DNA from: Leptolyngbya sp. Cla-17
Lineage (GTDB): Bacteria > Cyanobacteriota > Cyanobacteriia > Leptolyngbyales > Leptolyngbyaceae
Length of the DNA stretch: 64,000 nt
NCBI RefSeq assembly: GCF_016807185.1
Contig: NZ_JAEVYN010000002.1
Span: 2,021,367 to 2,085,366, forward strand
Direction of reading: 5' to 3'
Below, piece after piece: positions 18,989 through 29,172 of this stretch. The notes beneath the pieces were generated by a model. The model was given only the letters and a program-made list of their open reading frames with translations, was not told the DNA's origin and did not search any database. How positions within the stretch are numbered: position 1 is the stretch's first letter; every line of letters starts with the position of its first letter. A program made the position numbers and the translations under genes.

Positions 18989-19384
18989 GTGAAGGCGCTC
19001 CCGGTTTTGCTATTGCCTGTAATGGTGGTACTTTCTGCTAATAAATTGATAGGTGATTTTGGAATGGGGTTTTTAGCAGAGCCAATTATTTGGACTTGTG
19101 AAGCAGTAAGTGATAACCGCTCTTATGTTGTGGACTCATTGAATAGAATCGCATCTCGATTTGAATTGAGGATGTACAGTGCACCTAGATTCGATCGCTA
19201 TCAGGAAACAGTTGTGATGCAGATACAGCATGACTCACAGGAGAAGCTAGTTGGCACCGGAAGATTGAAATCAGGAGAGTTAATTTACGTGACTGCCTTT
19301 GCTAAAAGCGGAGTTGCGTTTCAAGTTAAAGACAATCAAGACTACGCAGTTGGACATTGCGTTCGGAATGTGACGACTAGCTGA
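18989..19384 (+). CDS. Hypothetical secreted or membrane-anchored protein
   Basis: A 131-residue protein from GTG 18989 with a hydrophobic N-terminus (LPVLLLPVMVVLSANKLIG) that may be a signal or anchor. The remainder is polar, with beta-like segments (ETVVMQIQHDS, LIYVTAFAKSGVAFQV). I recognise no family. The 230 bp upstream hold no other gene. Confidence 0.45.
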   Translation: MKALPVLLLPVMVVLSANKLIGDFGMGFLAEPIIWTCEAVSDNRSYVVDSLNRIASRFELRMYSAPRFDRYQETVVMQIQHDSQEKLVGTGRLKSGELIYVTAFAKSGVAFQVKDNQDYAVGHCVRNVTTS

Positions 19385-19552
19385 ATACAGTCATCTAATC
19401 GCCTGTGTTGAGTCTTATATACAGATTCTGTAAAAGCAAGAAGCAAGCGTATCGCTCCTAACAGTTTCCAGCCTCGCCCTTTCGTATGCTTCTCCTTAAG
19501 CATTCCGAGCTTTTGCTTGCAGTTTATCTACCTTCCCTGAGAATTGACGTTT

Positions 19553-21214
19553 ATGTTGCAGTCCATTAAACGGGTGGCGATCGCCTTTGCCTCCCAAAGC
19601 GTGATCGTTGCCTTAACACCCAGCATCACCCCTGCCTTCACTTTGACTGAAGCCACAGTAAGCAGTGTCCAGACCGCCTTCAGTGCGGGTGACATCACCT
19701 GTACGGGGTTGACTCAGCTTTATCTCAACCGCATTGCTGCCTATGACAAACAAGGACCTGCAATCAACTCAATTATTGCCGTCAACCCGAATGCACTAGC
19801 GATCGCCGCCCAACTAGATGCTCAATATGCTCAGTCAGGTCCAACCGGTTCGTTGCACTGCGTCCCCGTCATTCTAAAAGATAACTTTGACACTGTAGAC
19901 GTACCGACCACGGCGGGCGCTTTAGCGCTGAAGGACTTTTACCCTGGTTCTGATGCCTTCCAGGTGCAAAAACTACGGGAGGCCGGGGCATTAATTCTGG
20001 CAAAATCTAACCTGTCTGAGTTTGCCTTTAATTTGACTAGCGTCAGTTCTCTGGGTGGCACCACTCTCAATCCTTACGATACCGCTCGTAATGTGGGTGG
20101 CTCAAGCGGCGGCACTGGAGCGGCGATCGCGGCAAATTTTGGTCTCCTCGGCTTTGGTACTGATACAGGCGGCTCTATTCGCGTTCCGTCTTCCTTCAAT
20201 AGCTTAGTGGGCATTCGTCCCACGATTGGCTTAAGCAGTCGAGATGGGATTATTCCGTTGGCGCTCTCTCAGGATGTGGGCGGACCCATGGCAAGAACTG
20301 TCGCGGATGCTGCCGCTGCCCTGAGCGTGGTGGCAGGTTATGATCCAAACGATCCCATTACCGCAGGTAGCATTGGCAATATGCCCATCAGCTACACTAA
20401 TTTTCTTGATCCAAACGGACTTAAAGGGGCTCGAATTGGTGTCGTCCGTGGCGTGTTTGGCTTGAACTCCAATCCTGAAAGCGTTAAGACCAATGCCGTC
20501 ATCAATGACGCAATTAGTCGCATCGGGTTGTTAGGAGCAGAAGTCGTAGATGTCACCATTCCCAATCTGGCAACTATTCTGGGCTATCCTAGCCTCAGTC
20601 GCTTTGAATTCAAGCGTGACCTGAATAATTACCTGGCAGACCGTCCTGTCCCTCCTTCGGGTGTGCGAACTTTGGAGGACATCATTGCAAGTGGGCTGTA
20701 TTTGAAAGCTAGCGAAGCAGCATATATTGATCGCAACTCGATTACTCCACCCGACCAAAATCCTGATTATCAGAAGATTATTCAAGAGCGTCCCGGCATC
20801 ACTCAAAGCTCCTTGCTGCAAGCGTTAACGGGTCTAGATGCGCTGATTTACCCATCCGTTGCCAGCCCACCGAACTTGTTGACTGCAAATCTCGCGTCTG
20901 GTTCTGCCAACCGTCTTAGTCCTTTTTCTGGCTTTCCAGCAATCACCGTTCCGGCTGGTTTCACGGTTGATGGCTTGCCAGTAGGTCTAGAGTTTTTAGG
21001 CAGAGCTTACGATGAATCAACGCTGATTAAACTCGCGTATAGCTTTGAGCAAGGAACGCTATTTCGGCAAGCGCCTGATAGCACCCCTGCGTTGCCAGGT
21101 GAGACTGTTGCGGCTGTGCCTGAGCCGAGTACTGTTGTCGCTTTAGGACTAGCCGGTCTTGGCTTGCTAGGGGCAAAGCGGCGACGCAGACAGAGTAAAA
21201 CCATCAACTTGTAA
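19553..21214 (+). CDS. Secreted amidase-signature protein with PEP-CTERM anchor (copy 1)
   Basis: The amidase-signature family hydrolyses amides through a Ser-cisSer-Lys triad. Lys is in PVILKDNFDT; the serines lie in NVGGSSGGTGAAIAANFG and DTGGSIRVPSS. An N-terminal signal is followed by TLTEATVSSVQ. The last residues are VPEPSTVVALGLAGLGLLG and KRRRRQ, a PEP-CTERM sorting signal recognised by exosortase, so the protein should be exported and processed. ATG 19553 is preferred over TTG 19544. It belongs to a cluster of three paralogues; the substrate is unknown. Confidence 0.88.
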   Translation: MLQSIKRVAIAFASQSVIVALTPSITPAFTLTEATVSSVQTAFSAGDITCTGLTQLYLNRIAAYDKQGPAINSIIAVNPNALAIAAQLDAQYAQSGPTGSLHCVPVILKDNFDTVDVPTTAGALALKDFYPGSDAFQVQKLREAGALILAKSNLSEFAFNLTSVSSLGGTTLNPYDTARNVGGSSGGTGAAIAANFGLLGFGTDTGGSIRVPSSFNSLVGIRPTIGLSSRDGIIPLALSQDVGGPMARTVADAAAALSVVAGYDPNDPITAGSIGNMPISYTNFLDPNGLKGARIGVVRGVFGLNSNPESVKTNAVINDAISRIGLLGAEVVDVTIPNLATILGYPSLSRFEFKRDLNNYLADRPVPPSGVRTLEDIIASGLYLKASEAAYIDRNSITPPDQNPDYQKIIQERPGITQSSLLQALTGLDALIYPSVASPPNLLTANLASGSANRLSPFSGFPAITVPAGFTVDGLPVGLEFLGRAYDESTLIKLAYSFEQGTLFRQAPDSTPALPGETVAAVPEPSTVVALGLAGLGLLGAKRRRRQSKTINL

Positions 21215-21235
21215 GGTTAGCACTCAGAAAGTCAT

Positions 21236-21260
21236 GAAGGGCGCAGAATATGCGCCCTTC
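21236..21260. terminator. Bidirectional terminator hairpin between convergent amidase genes
   Basis: A perfect 10-bp stem (GAAGGGCGCA at 21236-21245 with TGCGCCCTTC at 21251-21260) and a 5-nt loop (GAATA). It sits midway between two convergent stops, 22 bp from one gene and 32 bp from the other. Confidence 0.7.
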
Positions 21261-21291
21261 ACATTGAATCTGTCAGCAGGCTATCTAGCAG

Positions 21292-23061
21292 TTAACTTTT
21301 TCCTAGCGTTTTAACGCTTGCAATCCGTTGTCCATCTCGTTGGCGACGACGAGCTGCAAATAGACCACTTACCCCTAGTAGCAGCCCGGTAACAGTGGTT
21401 GGTTCAGGAACCGCCGCTACCGTCTCACCTTCAAGTGAAGGCACACTCTCTGGCGCGCGACGGAAAAGCGTTGCCTGCTCAAAGGCATAGGCGAGTCCTA
21501 ACAGAGTTGGTTCGCTGTAAGCGGTGCCAGAAAAAGTGATGCCAAACGGAGCATTTCCTGACTGATAACCTGCGGGCACAATCACACTGGGATATCCAGC
21601 ACGAGCAGCAATGTTGGCACCCCGAGTTCCAGGGAAAAAGATGGCATCTAGATTATAGGTGTTGAGGTAGGCATCGATTCCTTGCTCCCGCGATAACAAG
21701 AGATCCTGAGCGCGATCGGCAAGATACTTCTGTGTGTCTGCACTTGATGGATCTAAATCTCTTGCTTGAGATGCAAGCGCCAGAACCTGTCCATACTTAA
21801 GGGCAACCTCTGGATTGGCGCTGCTGTTGAAGGCAATCACATCCGCCAGGGTTTTAATCGGAGCGTTCTCACCTAAGCTACCCAGGTAAAGGTTGAGATC
21901 ACGCTTGAACTCGTAGCTCAACACGGAAGAACCGGGTAGAGGAACGGTCGTGATATCTGCTTCAACCACTTCCGCTCCCAGAGAGCGAATAATGCTCAAA
22001 GCATTTTCGGCGATCGCTGCTTGCTCTGTAGACACCCCAGTTGTCCAGAAAAACTCTCTGGGTACACCAATGCGTGCTCCACTGAGAGCGTTTGTATTCA
22101 AGAACGGTGTGTAATCCGTGTAGGTTTTGCCTGCACTGCCCGCCGTTGCCGCATCTTTAGGATCGACGCCAGTAATTGCACCCAATAAGATGGCAGCATC
22201 GGTCACCGTCCGAGCCAGAGGCCCGGCTGTATCTTGACTGGCTGCGATCGGAATAATGCCATCTCGACTAGCAAGACCCAGGGTTGGTTTAACTCCCACC
22301 AAGGAGTTTTGATTCGCTGGACTGAGGATTGAGCCAGACGTTTCGGTGCCAATTGAAACTGCTGCGAAGTTTGCCGCGATTGCAGCCGCAGAACCAGCAC
22401 TAGAGCCACCCGGAGAAAGGATGGGTCTGCCATCACCGTTAGGTAAGGGTATAGGATTATAGGGATTAAAGACATAACCACCCAACGAGCTATAGCCTGC
22501 GGGCATCCCATTTGTCAGGTAGTTAGCATACTCCGTTAGATTTGCTTTACCCAGGATCACCGCTCCTGCCTCTCGCAACTTTTGAGCAATAAAAGCATCA
22601 TCAGGTGGAATTGAACCAGCCAACGCCACAGAGCCAGCGGTGGTCGGCAAGTCAAACGTATCAATGTTGTCCTTCAACAAAATTGGCACCCCGTGAAGCA
22701 GGCTTCTCGGTCCCGTTTGTTGTCGTTCCAAATCGAGCGCTTCGGCAACCGCTAGGGCATTGGGGTTAAGCGTCAGAATCGAATTAATCTTGTTTTGTGG
22801 TCCGGGTCCGGACTTGTCGTAAGCATCATAGGTTTCAATGCGACTCAGGTAAAGTTGCACCAGTTGCTTGGAGGTTAGCAAATCTGACTCAAACGCGGAC
22901 TGAATATTGGAGATGGTTGCTTCTTGCAGCGTGAATGAGGTCGTTTGCCCAAACGTAAACGCGATCGCGGGGGCAGGCGTAGAGACGGCGGCGATCGCTG
23001 CGGCTTGAGCCGCAAGTACTGTGGCAAAGCGACTGGTAGTTTTGAACACTCTAATTTTCAC
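21292..23061 (-). CDS. Secreted amidase-signature protein with PEP-CTERM anchor (copy 2)
   Basis: A 589-residue paralogue of the neighbouring amidases. A signal peptide (FATVLAAQAAAIAAVSTPAPAIA) precedes the mature domain. Lys is in PILLKDNIDT; serines are in SPGGSSAGSAAAIAANF and TETSGSILSP. Here GGSSGG reads GGSSAG, a conservative change. The C-terminus has VPEPTTVTGLLLGVSGLF and ARRRQR, again PEP-CTERM. The start is GTG 23061. The gene is convergent with copy 1 and divergent from copy 3, sharing a 298-bp intergenic region with the latter. Confidence 0.88.
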   Translation of the reverse strand: MKIRVFKTTSRFATVLAAQAAAIAAVSTPAPAIAFTFGQTTSFTLQEATISNIQSAFESDLLTSKQLVQLYLSRIETYDAYDKSGPGPQNKINSILTLNPNALAVAEALDLERQQTGPRSLLHGVPILLKDNIDTFDLPTTAGSVALAGSIPPDDAFIAQKLREAGAVILGKANLTEYANYLTNGMPAGYSSLGGYVFNPYNPIPLPNGDGRPILSPGGSSAGSAAAIAANFAAVSIGTETSGSILSPANQNSLVGVKPTLGLASRDGIIPIAASQDTAGPLARTVTDAAILLGAITGVDPKDAATAGSAGKTYTDYTPFLNTNALSGARIGVPREFFWTTGVSTEQAAIAENALSIIRSLGAEVVEADITTVPLPGSSVLSYEFKRDLNLYLGSLGENAPIKTLADVIAFNSSANPEVALKYGQVLALASQARDLDPSSADTQKYLADRAQDLLLSREQGIDAYLNTYNLDAIFFPGTRGANIAARAGYPSVIVPAGYQSGNAPFGITFSGTAYSEPTLLGLAYAFEQATLFRRAPESVPSLEGETVAAVPEPTTVTGLLLGVSGLFAARRRQRDGQRIASVKTLGKS

Positions 23062-23359
23062 TCCTTACTAAGAAATTCTACGCACAAAATTGAGAAGCTT
23101 CAGTCACAAGCTAAGTTGAACTACGGATGTAAACCGTAGCTGAAATTACAACTAGAGAGTAATGTCATGGAATCTTGACAAGCTTGGTTGTTCTTGTTGG
23201 TTCAGGTCTGAGTTGTTAACGCAGATACAGTATTTACACGTAGTTTCGCCAATACTAAAGCAAAGGCTAGGAACGTAGAGCAACACTCACACGCCCTAAA
23301 GCAATTCATACGCTGCGTTGAGCCATTAACTAAAGTAATTCACGAATAGGAGTATCTGT

Positions 23360-25141
23360 GTGCTGAATCTCTTGAAGCGGACGGCAACGTTGGTAGTCAC
23401 TCCGGTTGCCTTGCTTGCACTTGCAGCCGAGACAGTTTACGCTGCTACGTTTCGGCTTGCGGAAGCAACAATTCCAGACATTAATCTGGCGTTTGACTCT
23501 GGAGCGCTAACATCTGAACGGTTAGTAGAACTGTATTTGAACCGGATTGCCACCTACGATGAGCAGGGTCCGTCAATTAATGCTATCCGCGAACTGAACC
23601 CGGATGCGCTGATGTATGCCCGCATTCTGGACGCAGAGCGTATTTCTCAAGGGCGACGCAGTCCACTGCATGGCATTCCAATTCTTCTGAAAGATAACTA
23701 CGATACGTTTGATTTGCCAACAACAGGTGGGTCGGATGCGTTAGCTGGCTCCGTTGCACCCGATGATGCGTTCGTGGTGCAACGACTGCGAGACGCTGGG
23801 GCAATTATCCTCGGCAAAACGGAGCTAGATGAATTTGCGATCTCTGGTTCTGGCTATAGTTCCCTCGGCGGTCAAACCCTCAATCCTTATCAGTTAAATC
23901 GTCAATCGGCAGGCTCTAGTGGTGGTACAGGAGCCGCGATCGCCAGTAGTTTTGCGGCCTTTGGCACTGGCACGGATACGGGTGGCTCAATTCGGACACC
24001 TTCCTCGTTCCAAGCCCTAGTAGGTGTGCGACCCACTCGTGGTTTAGTCAGTCTAGACGGCATCATTCCCTTTGCACTGTCCCGCGATGGGGCAGGACCA
24101 ATGGCGCGAACTGTAACCGATGCCGCACTGGCCCTAGGGGTGATGGCTGGATTTGACCCCAATAATCCCAGTTTTGCAACACCCGTTTCAGCCCCAACGG
24201 TAGAGCCAAATAAATTCTTCAGCGACTACACCCAGTTTTTGAAACCCGATGCGCTTAATGGTGCTCGACTGGGAGTGGTTCGCAACTACTTTGGTAACGG
24301 TACTAACGGCGTTGATCCAGAGGTAAATCAAATTCTGGAAACTTCTCTAACTCAGCTACGCGGACTCGGTGCAACAACAGTCGACATTACCTTTGAGAAC
24401 AGTTTCTTGCAAACAATGGCATCGGCTTCATCCACGATCGCCCGCGCTGAACAAAAACCTTATCTCGATGAGTATCTCCAGACGCTATCGCCGGAATATC
24501 CCAAAATTGTTGAAGACATAATCACAATCTTGCGATCGCCAGAAGTGGCAAACTCGTCCACACCCTCCACTATTGTTGGCACGTTGAACAACACTGTTGC
24601 CTTCGGGGGCTTAACCAATCCCCAATACTTAAACGTTGCGAACACAATTATTCCATCGCTGCGAAGCACTGTGTTAAATGTTTTTGACACAAACGATCTC
24701 GATGCTTTCGTGTTTCCAACGATTGGCACTTTTGCTCGCCCGTTACCAGGAACAACAGATCCAACGTTTGTCAGTCCACCAGGGTCGCCACCCATTCGGC
24801 AGGTTGAGTTTGCCAGCCTGCTGGGATTCGCCGATGTTACGGTTCCAGCCGGGTTTGGTTCCCAAAATTTGCCAGTCACGCTTTCTTTGACGGGTCGTCC
24901 TTACAGCGAGTCATCACTGCTGGGTTTTGCATATGCCTTTGAGCAAGCAACCCAAGTACGATTGCCACCTTCGTTGCTAGCCGATCTACCAGGAGAGGTG
25001 TTTGAGTATACGGCAGTTCCAGAGCCAAGCATGATGCCGGGTGTAGTCATTGTGGGTCTGGGTTTTGTGGGGGTGAAGCTGATGCAGCGTCGTCGTATGG
25101 CGAAGTTCAATCCAGTCTTACATCAATCGTCGGCAAAGTAA
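23360..25141 (+). CDS. Secreted amidase-signature protein with PEP-CTERM anchor (copy 3)
   Basis: A 593-residue third paralogue with a signal-like start (ATLVVTPVALLALAAETVYA). Lys is in PILLKDNYDT; serines are in RQSAGSSGGTGAAIASSF and DTGGSIRTPSS. The tail VPEPSMMPGVVIVGLGFVG followed by MQRRR is PEP-CTERM. GTG 23360 is preceded by AGGAG at 23348-23352. Sequence divergence among the three copies suggests an old duplication with specialisation rather than a recent one. Confidence 0.87.
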   Translation: MLNLLKRTATLVVTPVALLALAAETVYAATFRLAEATIPDINLAFDSGALTSERLVELYLNRIATYDEQGPSINAIRELNPDALMYARILDAERISQGRRSPLHGIPILLKDNYDTFDLPTTGGSDALAGSVAPDDAFVVQRLRDAGAIILGKTELDEFAISGSGYSSLGGQTLNPYQLNRQSAGSSGGTGAAIASSFAAFGTGTDTGGSIRTPSSFQALVGVRPTRGLVSLDGIIPFALSRDGAGPMARTVTDAALALGVMAGFDPNNPSFATPVSAPTVEPNKFFSDYTQFLKPDALNGARLGVVRNYFGNGTNGVDPEVNQILETSLTQLRGLGATTVDITFENSFLQTMASASSTIARAEQKPYLDEYLQTLSPEYPKIVEDIITILRSPEVANSSTPSTIVGTLNNTVAFGGLTNPQYLNVANTIIPSLRSTVLNVFDTNDLDAFVFPTIGTFARPLPGTTDPTFVSPPGSPPIRQVEFASLLGFADVTVPAGFGSQNLPVTLSLTGRPYSESSLLGFAYAFEQATQVRLPPSLLADLPGEVFEYTAVPEPSMMPGVVIVGLGFVGVKLMQRRRMAKFNPVLHQSSAK

Positions 25142-25805
25142 GCCAAGTAGTTAAAAAATAAGGGCTAACTTTGGGGCCGTTGAGCATTCAGGTGCGATCG
25201 TAAAACGGGAAAGCAGTTAGCTCTAGAAGCTTTATAGCGGTTTTCTGTCGGATGAGGTACGGGCAGAATAATAGAGAGCAAGGGTTTGAGCCTTTAGTTT
25301 GTACCTCACAGGAGCCGGAAACGCTATAAGAGGCTGCTGACTAATAATTTCCGAAGCCAAAACACAAGGTACGTCTAAAAAGATCGCTAGATTTTGCAGT
25401 AGAGCTGGAAAAAACACTTCTCTAGCCACAGATGCGGTTCTGGTAACGATCGCTTGCATAACGCTGCAAGCGATCGTTACGTTGCTGCGTGAGCGGAAAA
25501 GTGGCAGGAGGTTACCTGGTTTTTCGGGCCGCCAAGGACGACACCAACTAAGCAACTGAAGAAAGGGTGACAGTCCCAACTTCACTTTCTCCAAATTTGT
25601 GTAAAAGCAATCAACGCATCAACGTTCACTCAGCTGCTAAAGGTCAAGTGAGTCAAAGGCTATCTGGAGTACGCCGACGATGATTGCTGAGGTATTTGCT
25701 AATTCTGGCGTGCTGTGATTACCCATTCTGAAGATTTGAATTTCGAAACTGGGCACTTTAGAAATGGCATCTTGAAGCACATTCTATAGAACCACAAAAA
25801 CCGTC
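25142..25805. other. 664-bp intergenic region with one strong hairpin
   Basis: No convincing gene. A minus-strand frame of 120 codons (25232-25594) is open but has no recognisable protein character. The notable element is the 16-bp perfect inverted repeat described separately. Confidence 0.5.
25443..25480. repeat. Perfect 16-bp inverted repeat with 6-nt loop
   Basis: Arms GTAACGATCGCTTGCA (25443-25458) and TGCAAGCGATCGTTAC (25465-25480) are exact complements around TAACGC. The stem contains a HIP1-like CGATCGC in each arm. There is no T-run after it, so it may be a dispersed miniature repeat rather than a terminator. Confidence 0.6.
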
Positions 25806-26486
25806 ATGCACTTAGCTATTTGGAGCCTGCGGCTGTTTTACGTCTTGATTATGGCACTTGGAGCATTTGTCATCATTTTGCCTGGTGCTAATGCTTTAGG
25901 ACTGATCGTCGCACCAATAGTGCTTATGATTACTGCACTGGTCGAAGCTGTCGTACAAGGTTTACTCCGTTCAGAAAAATGGGCTTTGCACCTAGGCTTA
26001 GTCATCTGCATTTTGCTGATTTGTAGCTTATGGTTTACGCTTTTTGGAGTGTTCGGACTTTGGGGCTTATTGCTGGCTCAACCAAGATTTCAAGCGGCTA
26101 CTGAAAGATCGTTCAATGCTAGAGCTACTCGCCCTGGGGCAGTCAATGTTATTGTTGCTGCTCAGCTTTTGCTAGGAGTACTGAGTTTAGCTGGGGCGAT
26201 CTCAAACAACCCGTGGACTTCATCGCTAACCGCTCGCAACAATCCGTCTAGTGTGTGGAGTTTCGTTCTATCAATCGGAATTTTGAGCCTCTGCATGGCA
26301 GGTGGAGTGTATTTCTTACAACGATGGGCGTGGTATGGAGCTTTAATGACTCAGGCAGCAGCTTTGTTTGGCTTCATCAATTTTATAATTGGGGGAGAAA
26401 GCAGTTTAATCTTGCACTGTTGCTTTTCTCTGGTAACTGTTGGTTATCTATCAAACCCCAATGTGTGGCATGCCCTAAGGCGTTAA
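25806..26486 (+). CDS. Hypothetical multi-pass membrane protein
   Basis: A 226-residue protein with about six or seven hydrophobic segments, for example FYVLIMALGAFVIILPGANA, LGLIVAPIVLMITALVEAVV, VICILLICSLWFTLFGVFG and LFGFINFIIGG. It has no soluble domain and no family I can name. The start is ATG 25806. Confidence 0.55.
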   Translation: MHLAIWSLRLFYVLIMALGAFVIILPGANALGLIVAPIVLMITALVEAVVQGLLRSEKWALHLGLVICILLICSLWFTLFGVFGLWGLLLAQPRFQAATERSFNARATRPGAVNVIVAAQLLLGVLSLAGAISNNPWTSSLTARNNPSSVWSFVLSIGILSLCMAGGVYFLQRWAWYGALMTQAAALFGFINFIIGGESSLILHCCFSLVTVGYLSNPNVWHALRR

Positions 26487-26706
26487 CGCTAGCAATTTGT
26501 CTACATTTAGAATTCAAAAATTTGCCATGGCAAGTCAATACCCACCTCTTTGACATACGAATGCATTGGCTTGCTCCGTAATCGCTATCGCCTCATACGC
26601 TTTCTTCATGCCGCTCATCACGATTATCTCATAGTGAGCAATTCTATAAGTTGCCGCAGTGCAACCAGAACTACTTATAGTCGAGTCTGTTAGTAGATAA
26701 GCTTGC

Positions 26707-27528
26707 TTACTGCGACTCTAGCCAAACCAAGTCATTTCGGCGGATGGTGCCGCTCTGCAAAACCGAGGCACGGATCCCTGCAATCACGTTGTTGTGTTGA
26801 GCCGTTGTTCGCAAGATGCCCAGATCGGTTGATAAACCAGATTGTGCCAGAGTTGTCACCACGCAGCGAGGACAGGCGGTGTCGATGCTGAGGCGAACCT
26901 CATCGCCGATCGCTAGCACACCACCGACCCAAGCATCTTCTATAAATGAGGCTTCATCAGATACGGGCTTGATCAAAAGATTCGGTCGAAAGCGACGCAG
27001 GTCAAATTGTCCTTCCGGGTAAAGCTCTTGCAGCCGTGCCAATGTTGCAGTCGTAATGGCATGAACAGAGCACGAATCAAAAAACGTACCGGAAGGTAAA
27101 ACGAGTTCTGTGGTTGTCTCCTGATGCGCTGTCCCTTCAACATTGGGCCAATATTGATCGAGGCTCGCTGTCTGTGGTGCCGAGGACAGCAACTGCACGT
27201 CGCGACCCAGCAAACCAGAAAGAATGCTGCTGGTGTCGATCTCCTCGCTTGTAAGAGAACCACCATTTGGAAGCTCTACTTTTACTGGGGGAAGCGTTTC
27301 TTTCAGGGGAGCTTCTGTGAATGCTGCCTGAAATTCCAATAACTTTGCCCACTTTTTAGGGTTCTTAGCACTGGCAATCCGGCCACTTTGTACATCCAGC
27401 AGTGCATACGCGCGGTCGCCCAATAGCCCCTGCTTCGTTACGTCTGTAAACTCTAATTCCTCTCCCAGCATCGATTTCACTGGATAACGCCAGAGTGTTG
27501 CAATTGAACCCACGACCGATCTTGTCAT
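26707..27528 (-). CDS. MOSC domain-containing protein
   Basis: A 273-residue protein with the MOSC N-terminal beta-barrel (IATLWRYPVKSMLGEELEF, GLLGDRAYALLD) and the C-terminal MOSC domain (DLRRFRPNLLI, then IDTACPRCVVTTL, whose cysteine is the usual sulfur-carrying residue). MOSC proteins bind or move sulfur to molybdenum cofactor or reduce N-hydroxylated compounds. It is monocistronic here, with 248 bp of non-coding DNA to the next gene. Confidence 0.88.
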   Translation of the reverse strand: MTRSVVGSIATLWRYPVKSMLGEELEFTDVTKQGLLGDRAYALLDVQSGRIASAKNPKKWAKLLEFQAAFTEAPLKETLPPVKVELPNGGSLTSEEIDTSSILSGLLGRDVQLLSSAPQTASLDQYWPNVEGTAHQETTTELVLPSGTFFDSCSVHAITTATLARLQELYPEGQFDLRRFRPNLLIKPVSDEASFIEDAWVGGVLAIGDEVRLSIDTACPRCVVTTLAQSGLSTDLGILRTTAQHNNVIAGIRASVLQSGTIRRNDLVWLESQ

Positions 27529-27776
27529 CTATCACACCTTGGTTGAACAATTAGCCAAAGCTAGCAAGGCTGAAGCAATGTAGGAGTATCAGAATGTACT
27601 TTGTTGATAGTTTTTCGGATCACTGCAACTAGGGCGATCTCCAGCTATCAACAAGCCTTAGCCATGGTCAATTCCCTTTCTGAAAGTATCTTTTGAAAGT
27701 TCTGCCAGAGACGTTGACTTTCAGAAGAACTTGAGAAGCGATAATAATCTTTGCACCTTAATTGACTCGTTTGCTT

Positions 27777-28502
27777 GTGCATTCTCGACAAGGTATTACA
27801 GAAATTTTTTCTACTTTTGTGGAATTTTCAGGCGATCGCTTTAATGAATGGACGAGTGATCGCCGCTTGCACCGCAACATGTTAAATCGTTTGGAGTCGG
27901 CAGTAACGGCTGATTTGCGAAACCTTTCCAACTCTGACTGGGCATTGTACTGGCATCGAGCCTGGATGAATCAATCTACGATGGCGGCTGGACATTTGAC
28001 CGCTTATTTGCAGGAAACGTGCTATTGGGTCGATCATAAGCTAACGAGTCGCCAGACTGGGGTGCAATATTCTCTGCCGGACTTTTTTCAAATTGCGATC
28101 GCCAGTCTACCGATCGTCCTCAAGGGATATTGCCCAAAGTATGGTGCAAGCCTGCAAACCTACGCTAGCCTCATCTTTAGTAACACGATTCGAGACACGT
28201 TGCGGCAACAAAAAGAGGCAGACAGCCGTACTGATTGGGGCTTGCTGCGAAAGCTGATTCAAAAGCGATTAACAGAATCTCTACAGCAGGCAGGATTATC
28301 AGTGGAAACGATTGCCCAATATTGCCTAGCGTGGCAGTGCTTTAAAACTCTTTGTGTCTCTGGTGATACTCCCACAACGCGACGGTTATCTCGACCCGAT
28401 GCGGCAATCTGGGAGGCGATCGCCCAACTTTATAATCAGCAACGTCTACGCCAACTGTCGCTTACTGCACCAGAGTGTGACCCAAAGACTCTAAAACAGT
28501 AG
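27777..28502 (+). pseudogene. C-terminally truncated sigma-70-like factor
   Basis: About 241 residues matching the N-terminal part of a cyanobacterial sigma-like family, with GITEIFSTFVEFSGDRF, HLTAYLQETCYWVDHKL and TDWGLLRKLIQKRLTESLQQ. From memory, full members continue well past the WEAIAQLYNQQR motif seen here near residue 215. This copy stops soon after (DPKTLKQ), and a headless DUF928 frame begins one base away in another frame. I infer a deletion took the C-terminus. GTG 27777 is preferred; TTG 27762 is possible. Confidence 0.62.
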
Positions 28503-29172
28503 GCTACCCGCTGTTGTTTGGGCACAATTCCCTCCAGCAACGAGCACCGTTCCAACCGAACAATTGCTGTTCAACGCCCCCAAACCACCTAGTCAGGGCG
28601 CACCCAGCTGACGGCGGCGGGGTGGAGCCAGTCGGGGCAATTGCCGTCAGTTTGAAGCACTAACGGCTCTGGTTCCGGCAACCAATGGTAGGGTTTGGGG
28701 ACAGACGGTGAGCGATCGCCCGACCTTCTGGTTTTATCTTCCAGCACCGTTGACAGGTAACACGCCAATTGAGTTTGTGGTGCAAGATGCGATCAATCGC
28801 TACGTCTACAACACCCGAATTGCTGCTGCCAAAACTCAGGCAGGGTTGATGCAACTTTCACTCCCAACCACCGCCCAACCTTTAGAAGTCGGCAAATCTT
28901 ACACCTGGACACTTTCTATCTATTGTGATCCTGCCAAACCGTCTCAAGCGGTGTTTGTGAATAGCTTAATTCAACGCATGGCTGCCCGGCCGGATCTCCA
29001 GCGCCGTTTGTCCACCTCTGCTCCCTTGGAACAGGTCAAGTTATACGTAATGAATGGCATCTGGTATGAGGCGTTGAATGGTCTAGCACCCCTTTACCGT
29101 GCCAATCCCCAGGAACGCCAAATGGCAGCAGCCTGGGCAAGTTTGTTGCAGCATCCCCTAAACGGAGCCTAA
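28494..29172 (+). pseudogene. DUF928 protein lacking its N-terminus, with an in-frame stop
   Basis: The frame opens right after the sigma-like remnant (WAQFPPATST, then LLFNAPKPPSQGAPS), meets TGA at 28612, and continues RRRGGASRGN. An uninterrupted 154-residue stretch runs from GTG 28708 with the DUF928 features FWFYLPAP, GKSYTWTLSIYCDP and NGIWYEALNGLAPLYRANP. DUF928 proteins are normally exported; no signal peptide is present here. Translation from GTG 28708 might still give a short product. Head loss plus the stop argue for a pseudogene. Confidence 0.62.

Noticed and set aside
25232..25594. Minus-strand open frame of 120 codons after the third amidase
   Set aside because: It contains the 16-bp hairpin within it, shows no recognisable pattern and has no convincing ribosome site.
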